A stretch of 64,000 bases of DNA from CALAMC01 sp964459465 (GCA_964459465.1 CAYWLR010000011.1:1-64000), one strand, 5' to 3'. Counted from the stretch's first letter, positions 49,750-58,713 are shown. The notes: generated by a model not told the origin, from the letters alone. Program-made: numbers and translations.

Positions 49750-49823
49750 ATTGCCAATTACTTGACACCATTGGGCTTTTTTGCCATCTTAAGCAAGTTT
49801 GTATAAACCGCCGATAACTTATA

Positions 49824-49832
49824 TGGTATAAT
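49824..49832 (+). promoter_or_regulatory. Extended -10 promoter of the TPR lipoprotein gene
   Basis: TGGTATAAT (extended TGn plus perfect -10, 49824-49832) about 47 bases upstream of the ATG; no good -35 at standard spacing. Confidence 0.6.
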
Positions 49833-49878
49833 CCGTTACGGTTACGGGAACGCCATATAATTTAAACAGGGATATCAT

Positions 49879-51381
49879 ATGACCAGGGAATCAGGGTTTT
49901 TTTTGCTTTTAATCACCGTTTTAATAACGATTGGCTGTTCTTCTGATAGTGCCATTCAGATCAGATTTAACGCCGAAAAGCTATATCACCGAGCCGATAA
50001 ACTTTTCGAAAAAGCTTCCATCAAACCGGATCTTCAGGATGAACAAACCTGGTCCGAGGTTAAACGGGCTTATTTAGAGGTTGCCGATTATTGTCGAATG
50101 TATATCGATTCAATTTCGATCGAGAAAAACCTTGCGCAGAAAAAGGAATTGGAGACGATTGCCTATCTGGCCAGCGTGCGGCTTGGCGGCATTTACTTCA
50201 ATGAGGAGAAACTTGATTCCACGGTCTTAATTCTAAGTCAACTGCTGAACATGACCAATCTTGAGGGGGGTCAGTTGTTGTCGGCCCGGCTGCAACTGGC
50301 CAAAGCCAAGCACTGGCAGGGTCGCCGGGACGAGGCTCTTAATATTTACCATGAAATAATAGACGCTTTTTATCCGCCGGTTGACAATACAAATAAGATA
50401 TTAACGGATGTTTTAAATCTTCCGATGGAAATTATAAATATTCATCGAATACTTGAAGACGGTTTATCAATGGCGCAGGAGACTCGTTCTGCCGAAAATT
50501 ATTACCTGCGGATCATAAATGATTGGCCAAATACGGCATTGGAGACTGCCGCGCGCGGCAATCTGGCCCGGGTTTATACCGATGACGGTCAGCATGAAAA
50601 GGCCATTGACCAGCTTTATATGATAAAGGATTCCACCGGGCAGGTGCCGCTTGAGGCAAAAATTTTGGCGGCCAATATCACGGCTTCCGGGTTGCGGAAA
50701 TATGAAACAGCGGCCAATATGTTTGACGAGCTTATCGGCACCACCACCGATACCCTGATATTGCCGAATTTATATGTGCGCAAAGCCGCGGCCCTTTATG
50801 AGAGTCGGCAGTATCAGAAATGCCTCGATATTATGAATTTTGTCCGGAAGCAATATGAGTTTTTCTATCGGATCAATCCGGCTCCCCAGAAGTATATCGC
50901 CCTGGCCAATAACCGTCTGGGCGACTGGCCACGGGCGGAAATGGCTTTTATGCAGTTGGCCGACAATTATCCGACCACCGAAGATGCCTTCAACGCCTAC
51001 CTGTTTGTGGCCGAGCATTACGGCGAAACCAATAATAAAAATCTGGCCGAAGTCTGGTATAACCGGGCGGATGAATTCTACGATAAAATGGCCCGGGGTT
51101 ATCCCGGCACGACCATCGAGGCCTCGGCGATGTCCTTTAAGGCCGAAATCGCGCGGCGCCGTCAAAACTGGGAACAAGCGGTCGATATTCTGGTAAAACT
51201 CTACGACAAGTTCCCCAATACGGAGGTGGGTTATAAAGCTCTTTTAAATGCGGCCGCCGTTTATCGGCACCGCCTGAACAACGAACAAAAGGCCGAAGAA
51301 TTGATAGATATTCTCCGGAATCGTCTGGTGCCGGCGAAAGACAATAAAAATATCGGCCTAAATACCGATGTAAATAAGTAA
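49879..51381 (+). CDS. TPR-repeat lipoprotein
   Basis: 500 residues. Signal with lipobox (FFLLLITVLITIGC). The body is a chain of TPR-like helix pairs (YHRADKLFEKASIKPD; AENYYLRIINDWPNTALETA; RAEMAFMQLADNYPTTEDAF; AVDILVKLYDKFPNTEVGYK). Family knowledge: outer-membrane or periplasmic protein-interaction scaffold, as in BamD-like proteins. Followed 30 bases later by the cohesin-like gene. Identity of partners unknown. Confidence 0.85.
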   Translation: MTRESGFFLLLITVLITIGCSSDSAIQIRFNAEKLYHRADKLFEKASIKPDLQDEQTWSEVKRAYLEVADYCRMYIDSISIEKNLAQKKELETIAYLASVRLGGIYFNEEKLDSTVLILSQLLNMTNLEGGQLLSARLQLAKAKHWQGRRDEALNIYHEIIDAFYPPVDNTNKILTDVLNLPMEIINIHRILEDGLSMAQETRSAENYYLRIINDWPNTALETAARGNLARVYTDDGQHEKAIDQLYMIKDSTGQVPLEAKILAANITASGLRKYETAANMFDELIGTTTDTLILPNLYVRKAAALYESRQYQKCLDIMNFVRKQYEFFYRINPAPQKYIALANNRLGDWPRAEMAFMQLADNYPTTEDAFNAYLFVAEHYGETNNKNLAEVWYNRADEFYDKMARGYPGTTIEASAMSFKAEIARRRQNWEQAVDILVKLYDKFPNTEVGYKALLNAAAVYRHRLNNEQKAEELIDILRNRLVPAKDNKNIGLNTDVNK

Positions 51382-51411
51382 CACCTTTAATATCAAATGG
51401 ATGGAGGTATA

Positions 51412-51939
51412 ATGAGCCTGCAAAAGACAGCTCTTTTCATGCTGGGATTGCTCTTGATTTTAGCCGTGAGCATATTTGCTCAGAAAGACGAATTCGGCAA
51501 AATCGATACGCTTTATGCCGAGCCGTATCAAATCGATGATAAAAACTGGGGCATAAACGTTTCCCTCACTAACGACGAAGATATCGTGGGTATTTCGGTT
51601 CCGTTGAGATTTGCCTCCGGCAAGCTTCGCCTGGTGGCCGATTCGACCATATTCAAGGGCGGCCGAACCGAACATTTCCGCGTCAAATTTGCCCGCGCCG
51701 ATACCTCAATTCAGAGTGTCACGATTGGCCTGATTAACGATATCGGTGTATCTGTACCCCCGCTTCAGCCGGGCAGCGGGAGAATCGCTACCATTTTTGT
51801 GTCTTCGCTTGACGGTGACAAAATTCCCGAGCTGAAGGTTGATACCACCACCACCAACCCGGGTAATACTCTGCAGATGGTTTCGCCACCGGTTAATGAG
51901 GTCATTCCGGTTTTTATGGTAAAAAATACCAAGAAGTAA
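51412..51939 (+). CDS. Secreted cohesin-like beta-sandwich protein (putative)
   Basis: 175 residues from the ATG at 51412 with GGAGG upstream. Signal peptide (LQKTALFMLGLLLILAVSIFA). The mature part follows a cohesin-like order of strands: DIVGISVPLRFASGKLRLVA, HFRVKFARADTSIQSVTIGL, PLQPGSGRIATIFVSSLDGD. Cohesins bind dockerins, and five dockerin proteins lie in this window, so a partner role is a testable inference. The fold call is from pattern recognition only; it is short and single-domain, without a surface anchor of its own. Likely in one transcript with the TPR lipoprotein. Confidence 0.55.
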   Translation: MSLQKTALFMLGLLLILAVSIFAQKDEFGKIDTLYAEPYQIDDKNWGINVSLTNDEDIVGISVPLRFASGKLRLVADSTIFKGGRTEHFRVKFARADTSIQSVTIGLINDIGVSVPPLQPGSGRIATIFVSSLDGDKIPELKVDTTTTNPGNTLQMVSPPVNEVIPVFMVKNTKK

Positions 51940-51973
51940 TATTTGTTAAAACGAGCATGTAACCAAGTTAGTG

Positions 51974-52005
51974 CGGTTCCGGCCGGAAGGTCGGGGCCGT
52001 TTTTT
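51974..52005 (+). terminator. Terminator after the cohesin-like gene
   Basis: CGGTTCCGGCC-GGAA-GGTCGGGGCCG (11 pairs with G-U wobbles) followed by TTTTTT; it overlaps the end of the convergent nuclease gene. Confidence 0.85.
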
Positions 52006-53227
52006 ATTGAGTTTCCTCATCGTCGGCGGCCGCTTTCGTGGTTATCCGAGCACTTTTCCTTTTGACCAGAAAAACTCCCATTTTCTCCTTTAACTCCGTG
52101 GGTAATTTATCGGCACGGTAAAACTCTTTGTACAAGACATTCTGGTCGAGTTTGAAAACTTCATCGAGTCCGGCATCGCGAGCCAGGATGGAAAGATTAA
52201 GAAAGGCATCGGCGTTGGCCGTTTTCGACGGGAATTCTTCGCTTTCGGAAAATCTTACATTCACCTCTCCGGCGTCGGAATATAGTTTGGTCAGGTCGGA
52301 TTCTTCGCAGAACCTGACGATATCTTCTTTGAGGGCTTTGAGCTCGGCGGTTTTGGTTTTAATATCCTTGTCGAGCTGGATATATTGCTCGGCCAGCTTC
52401 TCCCCGACCTTTTCATCAAATTGCTCGTCCTGATTGCCCTCAAGCGCCCGCTGATGGCGTTTGGCGGGGCATAAATTAAAATATTCGCACCAATTGCAAA
52501 GCCCGCTTTCTTTGGGCGGGAAATTATCGTTTTTGGCGGCGTCTTCTATTTCAAGGATATTTTGATAAATCGCATAGCGTATTTCTTCCAGACGGTTATC
52601 GTCGATATTGGCGGTCATTTCGAGGCCGTGACGAATAAACACCTGCCGGGCACGAACGGTTTTAAAGTCCGGCCACAAATGACGCACGGCCATCAAATAC
52701 AGGGCCATCTGATGATTATTATCCAGTTCAATCTGGGTGGGAAGCATCGCTTGAGTCTTGTAATCGATTATTTCGACCGTCCCGTCATCATGGCGGGCCA
52801 GACGATCGATTTTGCCCTTAATATGGAAACGCTCACCGGGGTCGAGCGGGAAATCGACGAATTGCTCGATAATCAGCGACTGACCATCGTCGAACGGCGC
52901 GTGTTTGTCATAGAATTTTATAAGTCCGATGCGGCCGGTTTCGATAAAATCCTCAATAGAATCACTTTCACGGACAACCACGATTTTGGATTTATCCGAT
53001 TCTTCCCAGCGACGGTTATAAATATCGATTAATTCCTCAAGGGGCATGACCCGTCCGTTGAGTTTGGTGCGGTACAGGTTTTCGAGGGTTTTATGGACGG
53101 TGTTTCCCAGAATAAGGTCGGCCGTGAGTTTTTTCTCAACTGTCACTTTTTCGATTTTGTCGAACTTGTATTGACGGGGACAATTGTTATATTTGTCGAT
53201 ACTGGAATGGCTGTATTTTCTGGCCAT
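52004..53227 (-). CDS. PD-(D/E)XK nuclease with Fe-S type cysteines (RecB/Cas4-like)
   Basis: 407 residues from the ATG at 53227 (GGAGG upstream). Starts KYSHSSIDKYNNCPRQYKFD; motif I GNTVHKTLENLY; core motif IKGKIDRLARHDDGTVEIIDYKTQ with the catalytic Asp and DYK; then QMALYLM. Three further Cys in CNWCEYFNLCP, with the N-terminal Cys, suggest a 4Fe-4S cluster as in AddB and Cas4. The C-terminal 130 residues are a charged coiled coil (LDKDIKTKTAELKALKEDIV). Function: DNA nuclease of the RecB family, perhaps in repair. No helicase partner or CRISPR array nearby, so Cas4 is unlikely. Confidence 0.9.
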   Translation of the reverse strand: MARKYSHSSIDKYNNCPRQYKFDKIEKVTVEKKLTADLILGNTVHKTLENLYRTKLNGRVMPLEELIDIYNRRWEESDKSKIVVVRESDSIEDFIETGRIGLIKFYDKHAPFDDGQSLIIEQFVDFPLDPGERFHIKGKIDRLARHDDGTVEIIDYKTQAMLPTQIELDNNHQMALYLMAVRHLWPDFKTVRARQVFIRHGLEMTANIDDNRLEEIRYAIYQNILEIEDAAKNDNFPPKESGLCNWCEYFNLCPAKRHQRALEGNQDEQFDEKVGEKLAEQYIQLDKDIKTKTAELKALKEDIVRFCEESDLTKLYSDAGEVNVRFSESEEFPSKTANADAFLNLSILARDAGLDEVFKLDQNVLYKEFYRADKLPTELKEKMGVFLVKRKSARITTKAAADDEETQ

Positions 53228-53291
53228 GAGATACCTCCGTGAAAATTTCACTATAAGATAGTCTATGACCGGGGGCGGCGCAATCACATAT

Positions 53292-53326
53292 AAAAAAAGG
53301 TCCCGACCAAGGTCGGGACCTTTTTT
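53292..53326 (-). terminator. Bidirectional terminator of the barrel-protein gene
   Basis: GGTCCCGACC-AA-GGTCGGGACC stem with A7 before and T6 after, so it works on both strands; it lies 26 bases after the stop of the 53352-53945 gene. Confidence 0.93.
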
Positions 53327-53351
53327 CAGCTTGGTAATTTTTTTCTAACTT

Positions 53352-53945
53352 TTAGGGGAGCTTGAAATTGGCGCTGACCGTGATGGAATTATACTTGGTA
53401 ACTTCCACCGGCGTGTCGATCCAGTTCAAGCGGTACTCCGCGGTAAAGGTTAAGGGGAAGGCGGGCGGGGCGATTTCGGCGCCGCCGACCAGGTGGTAGC
53501 CGAGACGGTTATCAGCCTCGGGAACCGAAATGTTATTGTCTTCCAGCGACAGCGACAGCGGGCGGGTGTAGTCATAGCCCAGGCTGTGTGAGCTTAAGCC
53601 GCCGCCCAGAAACGGCGAAATAATCTGGAGCTTAATGGGATACAGCGCGGTGGCGCTGAAGACCCAGTCGTGGCGTTTGAGCTCGAACACGTCGCCGCCA
53701 TAAACCTGACTCTGGTTTTTCCAGGCGTATTCGCCGGCCAGAAGGACGTCGAACAGGGGCAGAGTGGATATTTTCAACTGCCCGCCGACAAGGTTCATTT
53801 CTTCCAGATCAGCGCCCGGAAGAGCCAGCGCTTCCTGGTCGTAGTTGGTCACCATGCCGCCGCGAATACCGAGCGAAATGCCGGTCAGGGCAAATGACGG
53901 CGCGGCGAAGCATAGCAGCACCAACAGCATAAGTAGTCTTTTCAT
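53352..53945 (-). CDS. Outer-membrane beta-barrel family protein
   Basis: 197 residues from the ATG at 53945 (GGAGG upstream). Signal peptide (KRLLMLLVLLCFAAPSFA). Alternating strands with aromatic girdles (WVFSATALYPIKLQIISPFL; LGYHLVGGAEI; LTFTAEYRLNW) and a final strand ITVSANFKLP. A small 8-stranded OmpA/OmpW-like barrel is the likely fold. Function unknown; membership of the outer membrane is well supported. Confidence 0.75.
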   Translation of the reverse strand: MKRLLMLLVLLCFAAPSFALTGISLGIRGGMVTNYDQEALALPGADLEEMNLVGGQLKISTLPLFDVLLAGEYAWKNQSQVYGGDVFELKRHDWVFSATALYPIKLQIISPFLGGGLSSHSLGYDYTRPLSLSLEDNNISVPEADNRLGYHLVGGAEIAPPAFPLTFTAEYRLNWIDTPVEVTKYNSITVSANFKLP

Positions 53946-54089
53946 CAGCAAACCTCCGTTTTATCTCATTATCGACCGGAGGCGATTATTCTTTACGTTA
54001 TTGGAGCAATTCCCTATTGTGTTCAAATTTTGAACAGCACCCTTTGGGTGTTTATTTGGCCAAATATGTTGGGACGAAAACGCCGATAT

Positions 54090-54137
54090 TTTTTGTCGGG
54101 TTTCGCGTTTCGCTTCGCTTCACTGGGAGCCGACCTA
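54090..54137 (+). repeat. Dispersed intergenic repeat, diverged copy 3
   Basis: TTTGTCGGGTTTCGCG...GGGAGCCGACCTACTA shares both ends of the repeat family (TGTCGGGTTTC at one end, CCGACCTAC at the other). It lies between the cupin and barrel genes. Confidence 0.6.
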
Positions 54138-54142
54138 CTATT

Positions 54143-54472
54143 CTAATCCACGATAAACAGCTTGACGCCGGTGGAAGTATGGGAGCGATGGGGCTCGGCG
54201 TTGTCGGCGACCTGATAACTCATCCCCGGTTTTAAGACGAATTTACGACCGTCTTTCAATTCGGTATGAAGCTCTCCTTCGAGGCACAGCAGAATATGGC
54301 CCTTGGTGCACCAATGGTCGGCCAGATAGCCCGGCATGTATTCAACCATGCGGACGCGGATGCCGCCGAAAGTGCGGGTGCGCCAGTAGCCCATGCCGGT
54401 TTCGCCCTTATGTTCGGTCTTTTCGATTTTCGACCAGTCGGTCGTTCCAAACGGTATGTCGTTCATTTGCAT
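54143..54472 (-). CDS. Small cupin protein (DHCW-motif family)
   Basis: 109 residues. Cupin barrel: RVRMVEYMPGYLADHWCTKGHILLCLEGEL and VLKPGMSYQVADNAEPHRSH. The DHWC segment matches the DHCW-motif cupin family, whose metal ligands are in that region and in the final His residues. Function of the family is not established. Flanked by repeats on both sides; monocistronic. Confidence 0.85.
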   Translation of the reverse strand: MQMNDIPFGTTDWSKIEKTEHKGETGMGYWRTRTFGGIRVRMVEYMPGYLADHWCTKGHILLCLEGELHTELKDGRKFVLKPGMSYQVADNAEPHRSHTSTGVKLFIVD

Positions 54473-54493
54473 ATTACAGTTCCTCTATGGTAA

Positions 54494-54541
54494 CATGTCG
54501 GGTTTCTCATCCCGAAGACGGGATTCGGAACCCGATCTACA
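54494..54541 (+). repeat. Dispersed intergenic repeat, copy 4
   Basis: ATGTCGGGTTTCTCATCCCG...CGGGATTCGGAACCCGATCTAC: same TGTCGGGTTTCTC opening as copy 1 and the same GATCTAC end. Confidence 0.7.
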
Positions 54542-54566
54542 TTCCTCGAAAGCCACGCGCTTGAAA

Positions 54567-55022
54567 TTACAGCCACATCCGGACGCGGCGTTTGTATGCG
54601 AGATAGTCATCGCCGAAAAGACGCATCATGGATTTTTCTTCCATCGGGATAAACTTAATCTGTAAAATCAAAAACATGATTGCGGTCGGAACAAACGAAA
54701 TTATCGAACCCAAAAGCAGTCCAACACCGATAAGAAACAGAATATAGCCGAGATACATCGGGTGGCGGCTGATGGCATACGGGCCATGGGTGACCAGTTT
54801 CGAGGCATCGAGATACGGTTTGACGGCGGTTCCGACTTTTTTGAAAGTGTTTTCGCCCTGCACGGCGATCCATAAGCCGAAAACCAGGGGCACCAGGCCA
54901 ACCAAATTGTATGGCCAGTCGAGGAAGTCATGGATGGGATACAAAAAATGCAGTCCCACGGCGGCGGCCAGACAGCAGTAAAAGTATGTCGGCGGCAGGA
55001 TCATATTTTCTTTTGGTTCCAT
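54567..55022 (-). CDS. Isoprenylcysteine carboxyl methyltransferase-type membrane protein
   Basis: 151 residues, four or five membrane segments. The family signature is clear: LVTHGPYAISRHPMYLGYIL, then EEKSMMRLFGDDYLAYKRRVRMWL at the C-terminus (SAM-binding region). Bacterial members methylate lipids or small hydrophobic acceptors; the actual substrate is unknown since bacteria lack prenylated Ras-type proteins. Downstream sits a repeat; nothing in context defines the substrate. Confidence 0.9.
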   Translation of the reverse strand: MEPKENMILPPTYFYCCLAAAVGLHFLYPIHDFLDWPYNLVGLVPLVFGLWIAVQGENTFKKVGTAVKPYLDASKLVTHGPYAISRHPMYLGYILFLIGVGLLLGSIISFVPTAIMFLILQIKFIPMEEKSMMRLFGDDYLAYKRRVRMWL

Positions 55023-55456
55023 ATTAGTTTGATTACGGTGTTTCGGTAACCCGGTTTCATGTCTTGTTATGAATAATTCAAGATAATGTTTTATATATGT
55101 TTCGGTTACGGCAAAATGGGTTCGTTCTTGAAAAATTTTAATTTTTTATTGATAAACCTCGTCGCAAAAACCGGGATGGTGTTGTGGCACAACGGCAATT
55201 TCGATGGTAGGCTTGTGGTGCAGGGCATAAGTATTTTCTTGCTTCCGGCGGTTTTGGCATGGATAATTCAATGTCATCGTTTGGATTAAAGTAAATCGGG
55301 TTCGTTTTGTCGTTTTTACAATTGTATCCGGCAGTGGTTTTCCCCCGACAGATATTTTTCAAACATAATTATAGGGCTCATACTTAATGGGGCGGGCGGA
55401 AATAGCATTGGGGTTGTAGGGAAATTGGGGAGGGATTACAGATTACGTATTATTGA
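55023..55456. other. Intergenic region without a supported gene
   Basis: 434 bases, AT-rich, with scattered short frames that lack ribosome binding sites. Two GTTTCGGT(A/T)AC motifs occur near 55040 and 55096. I see no structured element I can name. Confidence 0.4.
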
Positions 55457-56641
55457 TTATTGGTTATGGATCAGGGCGGCCTTGAATTGGGGAAGTTCAT
55501 CTTTTTTAATCGGCAGGGGGCAGGAAGTATTTCTTCGTGCTTTCAATTCCGTATTCATGCGAAACTCGGTCAAGACGTTTCCCAGGGCATCAAGGAATTC
55601 AGACATTTTAAAGCAGGATGTGCTATCCTGGCGCAAGAATATTTTCTGGCGGTAATTAATTATCATTCGTTTAATGCCGAGGGGGACAAAAAGCGAATCC
55701 CGACATACGGCCACCAGTTTTTTATAATCTTTGCCATTTCGCGAAAATTTAATTCCTTGGTCTTTTAGCATTGTCTCGTATTTTTTATACCCGAACCAGG
55801 GGACAAATAAAGTGCTGCCTTTCTTTTTGCCTTCAACAAAATACCAGTCTTTCCAATAGGCGACAATATCGGAATAGTAATCAATCAATTGAATCAGACT
55901 ATGGTATGTCAGACATCGACTGGAGTCATAATCAAGGGCCCGGTTATATAAGATAATGGCTTGAAGGAAATTATTATCAATAATGGCCAGATTGGCCTGG
56001 TATCGCAGGGCCGGCGTATAAGTTGAATCAATATCAAGAATTTTAAGGATTTCTTCCGCGGCGGCGGAATCATCCAAAGTATTGGCCAAACCCAGCCGCG
56101 CCGGCAGACAGAGTGGATCGATAAGAATGGCCCGATAGTATTCATACCAGGCACCCTCGACATCACCGAGCGAATAGAGATAATCACCAAGTCGGATGTG
56201 GATCTTCAGTATCTGATCCGGGTTGCTCTCATGTTGGAGGGATTCTTTAAGAAACCTTACGGCCTCGGCGATTTCCTCATCGCTTTTGACGGGATTGGAG
56301 TATATGGCCTCACTTAGATTAAAGTATGCATAGGCATAATTTGAGTCACATTCGATCGCCCGGCGTAATGTCTGTTCGGCGGATGGCCATTGTCGCAATT
56401 TCAGATATGACATGCCCAGAAGATTATATGCGTTGGCAAAAGTCGTATCCAGCTGGATTGCTTTTCTTAATACATCAGCGGCTCTGTCATATTCGCCATT
56501 CACGTACTCTGCAGCGGCATCATAGTAGTATTCCTCGGCTTTTGTTCCTTTTTGCGATTCATCTGCCAGACAAGAACCACCACAAATTATAGCTAAACAT
56601 GACAAAGACAGCAAAATGCAATAATATCTCGTAATATTCAT
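55457..56641 (-). CDS. Exported TPR-repeat protein
   Basis: 394 residues from the ATG at 56641, chosen to start the signal peptide (NITRYYCILLSLSCLAIICG); an ATG at 56668 is also open. TPR units are clear: AEYVNGEYDRAADVLRKAIQ, AYNLLGMSYLKLRQWPSAEQ, AYAYFNLSEAIYSN, ILKIHIRLGDYLYSLGDVEG, FLQAIILYNRALDYDSSRCL. The C-terminal third is non-repeat and unassigned. Likely periplasmic protein-protein interactions. No ribosome binding site of note. Confidence 0.8.
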   Translation of the reverse strand: MNITRYYCILLSLSCLAIICGGSCLADESQKGTKAEEYYYDAAAEYVNGEYDRAADVLRKAIQLDTTFANAYNLLGMSYLKLRQWPSAEQTLRRAIECDSNYAYAYFNLSEAIYSNPVKSDEEIAEAVRFLKESLQHESNPDQILKIHIRLGDYLYSLGDVEGAWYEYYRAILIDPLCLPARLGLANTLDDSAAAEEILKILDIDSTYTPALRYQANLAIIDNNFLQAIILYNRALDYDSSRCLTYHSLIQLIDYYSDIVAYWKDWYFVEGKKKGSTLFVPWFGYKKYETMLKDQGIKFSRNGKDYKKLVAVCRDSLFVPLGIKRMIINYRQKIFLRQDSTSCFKMSEFLDALGNVLTEFRMNTELKARRNTSCPLPIKKDELPQFKAALIHNQ

Positions 56642-56702
56642 AAATTCTATTTTGATGTTATGCTCCATATCCTAATTAGGTTGATCTAATTTATCTTGTT
56701 AG

Positions 56703-56733
56703 TAAAGGAGCGATATTTTTAATATCGCTCCTT
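56703..56733 (-). terminator. Hairpin terminator downstream of the Cys-rich peptide gene
   Basis: AAGGAGCGATATT-TTT-AATATCGCTCCTT is a perfect 13-bp stem (56705-56733); on the minus strand TTTACTAAC follows, a weak U tract. Confidence 0.65.
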
Positions 56734-56759
56734 AAAACCGGTTTTATTTCATATGGACG

Positions 56760-56963
56760 CTATAGAACAAACCTATCCAGAAACCATGTTAAACAGCTCC
56801 ATATTTCGCCGATGTCGTCGCCAAAACAGCAATACCACCCATAACAGGTCATGGGGACTTTGCTTACATCCTTTGGCGGTTCAGCCATGGCTGGCTGGCC
56901 GGATACAAGCAATACTAGAGCCAACATAAGTATCGCGACTATCTTTTTGGTCCTGTGCGTCAA
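56760..56963 (-). CDS. Small secreted Cys-rich peptide precursor
   Basis: 67 residues from a TTG with AAAGGAGG upstream. Signal peptide of 27 residues (ending GQPAMA), leaving a 40-residue mature part EPPKDVSKVPMTCYGWYCCF..., with Cys in a C-x4-CC-x10-C arrangement and four Trp. Too short for a folded enzyme; it could be a secreted peptide, a small lipid-free effector, or a modified peptide, but no maturase lies next to it. It is the last of three co-directional genes of unknown function, 37 bases after the 57001 gene. Confidence 0.65.
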   Translation of the reverse strand: MTHRTKKIVAILMLALVLLVSGQPAMAEPPKDVSKVPMTCYGWYCCFGDDIGEIWSCLTWFLDRFVL

Positions 56964-57000
56964 CTCTACCTCCTTTCAATTAAGTATTGATTATTATCAG

Positions 57001-57504
57001 TTACTGTCCGGTACCGGAAATTATTCCTATATATTCTTTTTGATATACATAATATTCCAGATCATCAAATCGTAAAAATATCGAACCATTCATAATAAAC
57101 CCCCTTGCACTATCCAGCGCCATATTGCATCGAATTAATGGTTGCGTTCTACAACCGCAATCCAAAAAATAATCCAGAAATAATGCTGTTGTATTATTAT
57201 CAAGATTGATGTATAGTACTGCCTTGGGTGGCTGGAGTATGGCTGGAGAATCAAATCTATGACTAATATTATCGATATTCACATCATAAGATTCATTGAT
57301 ACTGTTTATAATTTGTCCTAGGGATTGAGCGGTATCAACCGAAAAGTATCGGATATTTATATCATCAAATTCTGATTGTGTTATTGATTCCGCGCGACGT
57401 GCCTCACGTGCTTTAATAATAATTGCACCTAAAATCAAGATGGCGATAATTGTAATAATTCCAATGACAGCCGCAATTTCATGGATAATTTTCCATAAGC
57501 GCAT
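57001..57504 (-). CDS. Membrane-anchored protein of unknown function
   Basis: 167 residues. A single N-terminal helix (IAAVIGIITIIAILILGAIII) and a soluble periplasmic or cytoplasmic domain with CGCRTQPLIRC. Its segment GSIFLRFDDLEYYVYQKEY resembles STIFFRMDNLESSYRLPYN in the upstream 57517 gene, so the two may share a domain. No known family. Lies 12 bases after that gene. Confidence 0.6.
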   Translation of the reverse strand: MRLWKIIHEIAAVIGIITIIAILILGAIIIKAREARRAESITQSEFDDINIRYFSVDTAQSLGQIINSINESYDVNIDNISHRFDSPAILQPPKAVLYINLDNNTTALFLDYFLDCGCRTQPLIRCNMALDSARGFIMNGSIFLRFDDLEYYVYQKEYIGIISGTGQ

Positions 57505-57516
57505 CTAAAGTTCCCT

Positions 57517-58293
57517 TCATTTTGGCCGGAAGGCAATGTTATCCGGAAATTTGTCAATAATATTTCGGATAAGGTCTGCATCATGCTCTTTCACTCTGAA
57601 AAATTGGATATAAAAATTGTTTATTTTATTGACGGAGAAGCTCGACAATCTGGCTTTAATAATGCCAAACGGCAGGCACATATAATACCCCTCTTCCAAG
57701 GTTATCAATTCGGCCACCGTGGAAATCTCATCTCGGAAATTGCGGAGCAATTTGGTATCCCTGTCGGAAAAAATAATCCAGCCGACGTTTTCAGGAATTT
57801 TTCGAATCGGCACAAGGTTAATAAAATCCGCCGAAGTATTCCGGCAGTCTTCTTCAATTGTCAGGACATCGGTTAAGGTATCAAAATTGACATAATATCG
57901 GGCGGTGTCGGCGTCGAAAACAACCCAAAGCTTGAAATTGTACGGGAGACGATAACTGCTTTCGAGATTATCCATACGGAAAAAGATCGTTGACTGCAAT
58001 TTGATTTCAAACAATGTATTTTCGATCATTCGGATGTTAACGGGTACAAAACCACCGTGGGATAATAAGTTGATCGCCCAGTCCGAGCATTCGTTAAATA
58101 CGGCGTCACGGCAGGGAGGCATAACCAGGAGCCGATATTTTTCGAACAGGGGAGAATTCAGCCGGTATACCGTCGGGCTGGAATGCGTCGGCGGGGGTTC
58201 TCCCCTGTCAACATCAAAGCCCTGGGCCAGTCCGGTCGAGGTCCCGGATAAAACCATCAGCAAAATCAACCAATGCCGAACAATAATCATCAT
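57517..58293 (-). CDS. Secreted protein of unknown function
   Basis: 258 residues from the ATG at 58293 (58320 possible). Signal peptide (IIVRHWLILLMVLSGTSTGLA). The rest is mixed alpha/beta with two-Cys CRDAVFNEC and the STIFFRMDNLESSYRLPYN stretch shared with the next gene. No motif I recognise. First gene of a three-gene minus-strand unit ending in the Cys-rich peptide gene. Confidence 0.6.
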   Translation of the reverse strand: MMIIVRHWLILLMVLSGTSTGLAQGFDVDRGEPPPTHSSPTVYRLNSPLFEKYRLLVMPPCRDAVFNECSDWAINLLSHGGFVPVNIRMIENTLFEIKLQSTIFFRMDNLESSYRLPYNFKLWVVFDADTARYYVNFDTLTDVLTIEEDCRNTSADFINLVPIRKIPENVGWIIFSDRDTKLLRNFRDEISTVAELITLEEGYYMCLPFGIIKARLSSFSVNKINNFYIQFFRVKEHDADLIRNIIDKFPDNIAFRPK

Positions 58294-58565
58294 ATCGATT
58301 AACCGTGATTTTTTAAGCACACAGCTTTTCTCCGGATAAGAGCCAGAGTCGATAGATGGAGCGGCTGAAAGCGCCTTATCCGGGACAGTTGTTATTCGTC
58401 AAAATACGGTTGCGAAAACACGCGGTCATAAACGACAGGTTTAGGTAACACAAATGGTGTGCCGGATGGCAAGAAATCATTGTCATAAAAATGAGAAGTG
58501 ATTGATTGCCATCAACATAAACGAATTGAAAGATAAATGAAACATGGGCTCATGGCTATTCAAGC

Positions 58566-58609
58566 TCGTAAACTACGAGGCGAATCTCGTAAAAGCTCGT
58601 AGTTTACGA
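58566..58609. repeat. CTCGTA inverted repeat, copy A
   Basis: TCGTAAACTACGAG (58566-58579) and CTCGTAGTTTACGA (58596-58609) are perfect 14-bp inverted arms around GCGAATCTCGTAAAAG. The element is followed by ATTGG, like copy B. Confidence 0.7.
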
Positions 58610-58713
58610 ATTGGGGAATTCGCCAAATTTCGGCGCGGCACGATTACGCATTGTAATTGATTGATGATCAACAAGATGTCTAAATAACTTAAAAAATATT
58701 TAACAGGAGATGT

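Noticed and set aside
52004..53227. Cas4-type CRISPR adaptation nuclease
   Set aside because: Motifs fit the RecB/Cas4 superfamily in general, but there is no CRISPR array and no cas1/cas2 in the window, and the long coiled-coil tail is unlike Cas4.
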